The notes below the pieces were generated by a model. That model had not been told where the DNA came from, made no database searches, and saw nothing but the letters and a program-made list of their open reading frames with translations. Source: Ramlibacter alkalitolerans (lineage in GTDB: Bacteria; Pseudomonadota; Gammaproteobacteria; Burkholderiales; Burkholderiaceae_C). From it: 64,000 bases of DNA. The stretch covers positions 1 to 64,000 of the forward strand of contig NZ_JAEQND010000008.1 of NCBI RefSeq assembly GCF_016722765.1. Direction: 5' to 3'. Positions within the stretch are counted from its first letter, which is position 1. The number at the start of each line of letters is the position of its first letter. Of the stretch, positions 62,884-64,000 are shown one piece after another. The translations under genes and the position numbers were made by a program.

Positions 62884-63294
62884 TCAGTTCGGCCGGCCCG
62901 GATAGATCATCAGGGCCGGCGCGACCTGGGCGAGCGCAACGAAATCGCGGTCGTTGTGCACCAGCAGCGCGCCATGCTCCAGTGCGATGGCGGCGATCAG
63001 GCAGTCGTTCCGCTTTCGGATGGTGAGCCCGGTCGCCCGGGCCGACCTGTGCAACTGCGCCGCAATCTCGTACGTCGAGAGTTCGCGCGGCTCCAGGATG
63101 AGCGTGGACCACAGCACCTGCCGCATGCGCTCGTATTCGGATTCCAGCCGGATGCCTTGCAGGACCTCCTGGAAGATGATGCCCGTGGTGGCGATCTCCT
63201 CGTGATCGTCGCGCATCTGGACGAAGCGCGTTGCCTCGGTGGAACGGCCCCGGTGCGAGTCGATCCAGACGCTGGAATCGAGCAGCAGCATCAC
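62884..63294 (-). CDS. vapC: VapC-type toxin (PIN-domain ribonuclease)
   Basis: The 136-residue protein is a PIN-domain nuclease with the acidic set Asp6 (LLLDSSVWIDSH), Glu43 (GIIFQEVLQG), Asp97 (KRNDCLIAAIAL) and Asp115/Asp117 (HNDRDFVAL). All catalytic positions are kept. VapC toxins cleave tRNA or rRNA when freed from VapB. It overlaps vapB by 4 bp and converges on the ankyrin gene with only 1 bp between stops. Confidence 0.92.
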   Translation of the reverse strand: MMLLLDSSVWIDSHRGRSTEATRFVQMRDDHEEIATTGIIFQEVLQGIRLESEYERMRQVLWSTLILEPRELSTYEIAAQLHRSARATGLTIRKRNDCLIAAIALEHGALLVHNDRDFVALAQVAPALMIYPGRPN

Positions 63295-63590
63295 TTCTTC
63301 TTGCCGCGCGGGGGCCTGGCATCCGGCAGCGGGGGAGCCACCTTGTAGCCGGCCACGCCTTGTTCGACCCGGTACTTGCCTGGTTCTTCCCCGGGATCCG
63401 TCTTCGGGTCGTAGTCGGGCCAGTAGGTGTCTTCCGTGGCGAGGCCCCAGATATCCCGCAGCCGAGGGCGCCTGGCCCGCGCCACCATCTCGCGCAAGGC
63501 GCGGTCGACGACTTCCCGCTTGGTGCGGGCACCGGAAACCTGCATCGCCTGGGCGATCAGGTTCTCGTCGATGTCGATGTTGGTCAGCAC
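63291..63590 (-). CDS. vapB: VapB-type antitoxin
   Basis: The 99-residue antitoxin starts with a ribbon-helix-helix type region (LTNIDIDENLIAQAMQVSGA and TKREVVDRALREMVARA), typical of VapB proteins of the DUF2191 type. The C-terminal half is proline-rich and charged and would wrap round VapC. GTG 63590 is chosen: the GTG at 63599 overlaps the -10 box of the promoter, so the transcript cannot cover it. It is preceded by no ribosome binding site, so a leaderless start is likely. Confidence 0.87.
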   Translation of the reverse strand: MLTNIDIDENLIAQAMQVSGARTKREVVDRALREMVARARRPRLRDIWGLATEDTYWPDYDPKTDPGEEPGKYRVEQGVAGYKVAPPLPDARPPRGKKK

Positions 63591-63597
63591 CCCACGC

Positions 63598-63625
63598 ACT
63601 ATATAAGGCGTGTACAGCTTGTCAA
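63598..63625 (-). promoter_or_regulatory. Sigma70-type promoter of vapBC
   Basis: On the minus strand TTGACA (63625-63620) and TATAGT (63603-63598) are separated by 16 bp. The start of transcription would fall at about 63591, next to the GTG at 63590. It lies in the 41-bp gap before tyrS ends. The AT-rich -10 region contains a TATATA core that may be part of a VapB operator. Confidence 0.65.
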
Positions 63626-63631
63626 CGCTGC

Positions 63632-64000
63632 CTATCCGAGCACGACCCGCGCGAACTTGCGCTTGCCCACCTGCACCACGTAGGTGCCGGCCTCCAGCTT
63701 CAGCCCCTTGTCGCTCACGGGCGACTGGTCGATGCGGACCCCGCCGCCGTCGATCAGCCGGTTGGCCTCCGAAGTGGAGGGGGCCAGCCCCGCCTGCTTC
63801 AGGAGTTGCGCGATTCCCAGCGGCGCGCCGGCGAGTCTCAACTCCGGGATTTCGTCGGGCACCCCGCCCTTGCTCCGGTTGACGAAATCCTGCTCCGCGC
63901 CCTCGGCGGCCGCGGCGTCGTGGAAGCGGGCGGTGATCTCCTTGGCCAGCATCACCTTGGCGTCGCGCGGATTGCGCCCGGCTTCGACTTCCCGCCGCAG
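63632..64000 (-). CDS. tyrS: Tyrosyl-tRNA synthetase, C-terminal part
   Basis: Only the last 123 codons are inside the window; the gene continues beyond 64000. The visible part ends the helical domain ([20 protein letters not shown], then [17 protein letters not shown]) and has the C-terminal S4 RNA-binding domain ([20 protein letters not shown], then [12 protein letters not shown]). These match TyrS of proteobacteria, which attaches tyrosine to its tRNA. The frame is intact to the window edge. Confidence 0.95.
   Translation of the reverse strand: MRREVEAGRNPRDAKVMLAKEITARFHDAAAAEGAEQDFVNRSKGGVPDEIPELRLAGAPLGIAQLLKQAGLAPSTSEANRLIDGGGVRIDQSPVSDKGLKLEAGTYVVQVGKRKFARVVLG

Overview
The window is GC-rich, gene-dense chromosomal DNA that most likely comes from a betaproteobacterium of the order Burkholderiales, probably family Comamonadaceae (Ramlibacter/Variovorax-like). 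The evidence is the two orphan Bug-type solute receptors, several GcvA-like LysR regulators, the ruvA-ruvB, phoH-ybeY and dtd/tyrS housekeeping genes, DUF6279, DUF2917 and DUF4136 proteins, and many ATGA or GTGA start/stop overlaps. I saw no rRNA, tRNA, phage, insertion sequence or CRISPR array. The placement is inferred from gene content, not from a search.

Layout. Positions 1-6500 carry a LysR regulator divergent from an acyl-CoA dehydrogenase, a Bug receptor and a family III CoA-transferase, followed by a TPR-like protein of unknown role. Positions 6499-16589 are a minus-strand catabolic operon: acyl-CoA dehydrogenase, Bug receptor, ADP-forming acyl-CoA synthetase, MmgE/PrpD protein, a small protein, alpha/beta hydrolase, hydratase/3-hydroxyacyl-CoA dehydrogenase and 3-oxoadipyl-CoA-type thiolase, with a divergent LysR gene. 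Two enzymes of this operon are broken as read: an in-frame TAG in the synthetase and a frameshift in the bifunctional beta-oxidation enzyme. Positions 17795-25178 are a plus-strand sugar-type operon: RpiB-like isomerase, FadR-type regulator, ribokinase-family kinase, a polar-amino-acid-type ABC importer, an amidohydrolase/lactonase and a sorbosone dehydrogenase. A TGGTCATACCA operator-like site precedes it.

Positions 25236-46160 are mostly housekeeping: glmS, an AsnC-type regulator, an M23 peptidase, glmU, a lipoprotein, an MFS transporter, a metallo-hydrolase relative, gluconokinase, a third LysR, 5-formyl-THF cyclo-ligase, Slt, an amidase, a GST, cca, a ROK kinase, a MidA-type methyltransferase, a FolM-like reductase and folB. 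Positions 46348-49932 form a heme-protein operon (SHP, diheme cytochrome c, cytochrome b561-type protein) joined to an OmpR/QseB-type response regulator and its kinase. Positions 49937-58544 hold ttcA, a DUF4136 lipoprotein, a histidine phosphatase, a DSD1-type aldolase, a sterol-desaturase-family protein, ruvBA, phoH-ybeY and dtd. Between dtd and the truncated tyrS lies an accessory block (58544-63590): a CDF metal transporter, a FixL/FixJ-like pair followed by a perfect 18-bp palindrome and an HbpS/GlcG-family exported protein, an ankyrin protein and a vapBC toxin-antitoxin pair.

A REP-like inverted repeat whose core reads GTAGGCTGGCGGTGAGCC recurs in intergenic gaps from 33 kb onward, and other palindromic elements sit at 29.1, 36.6 and 57.8 kb. 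The strongest leads are the SHP operon with its direct-repeat operator, the two-component/HbpS module with its palindrome, the sugar operon with its FadR-type operator, and the two lesions in one catabolic operon.
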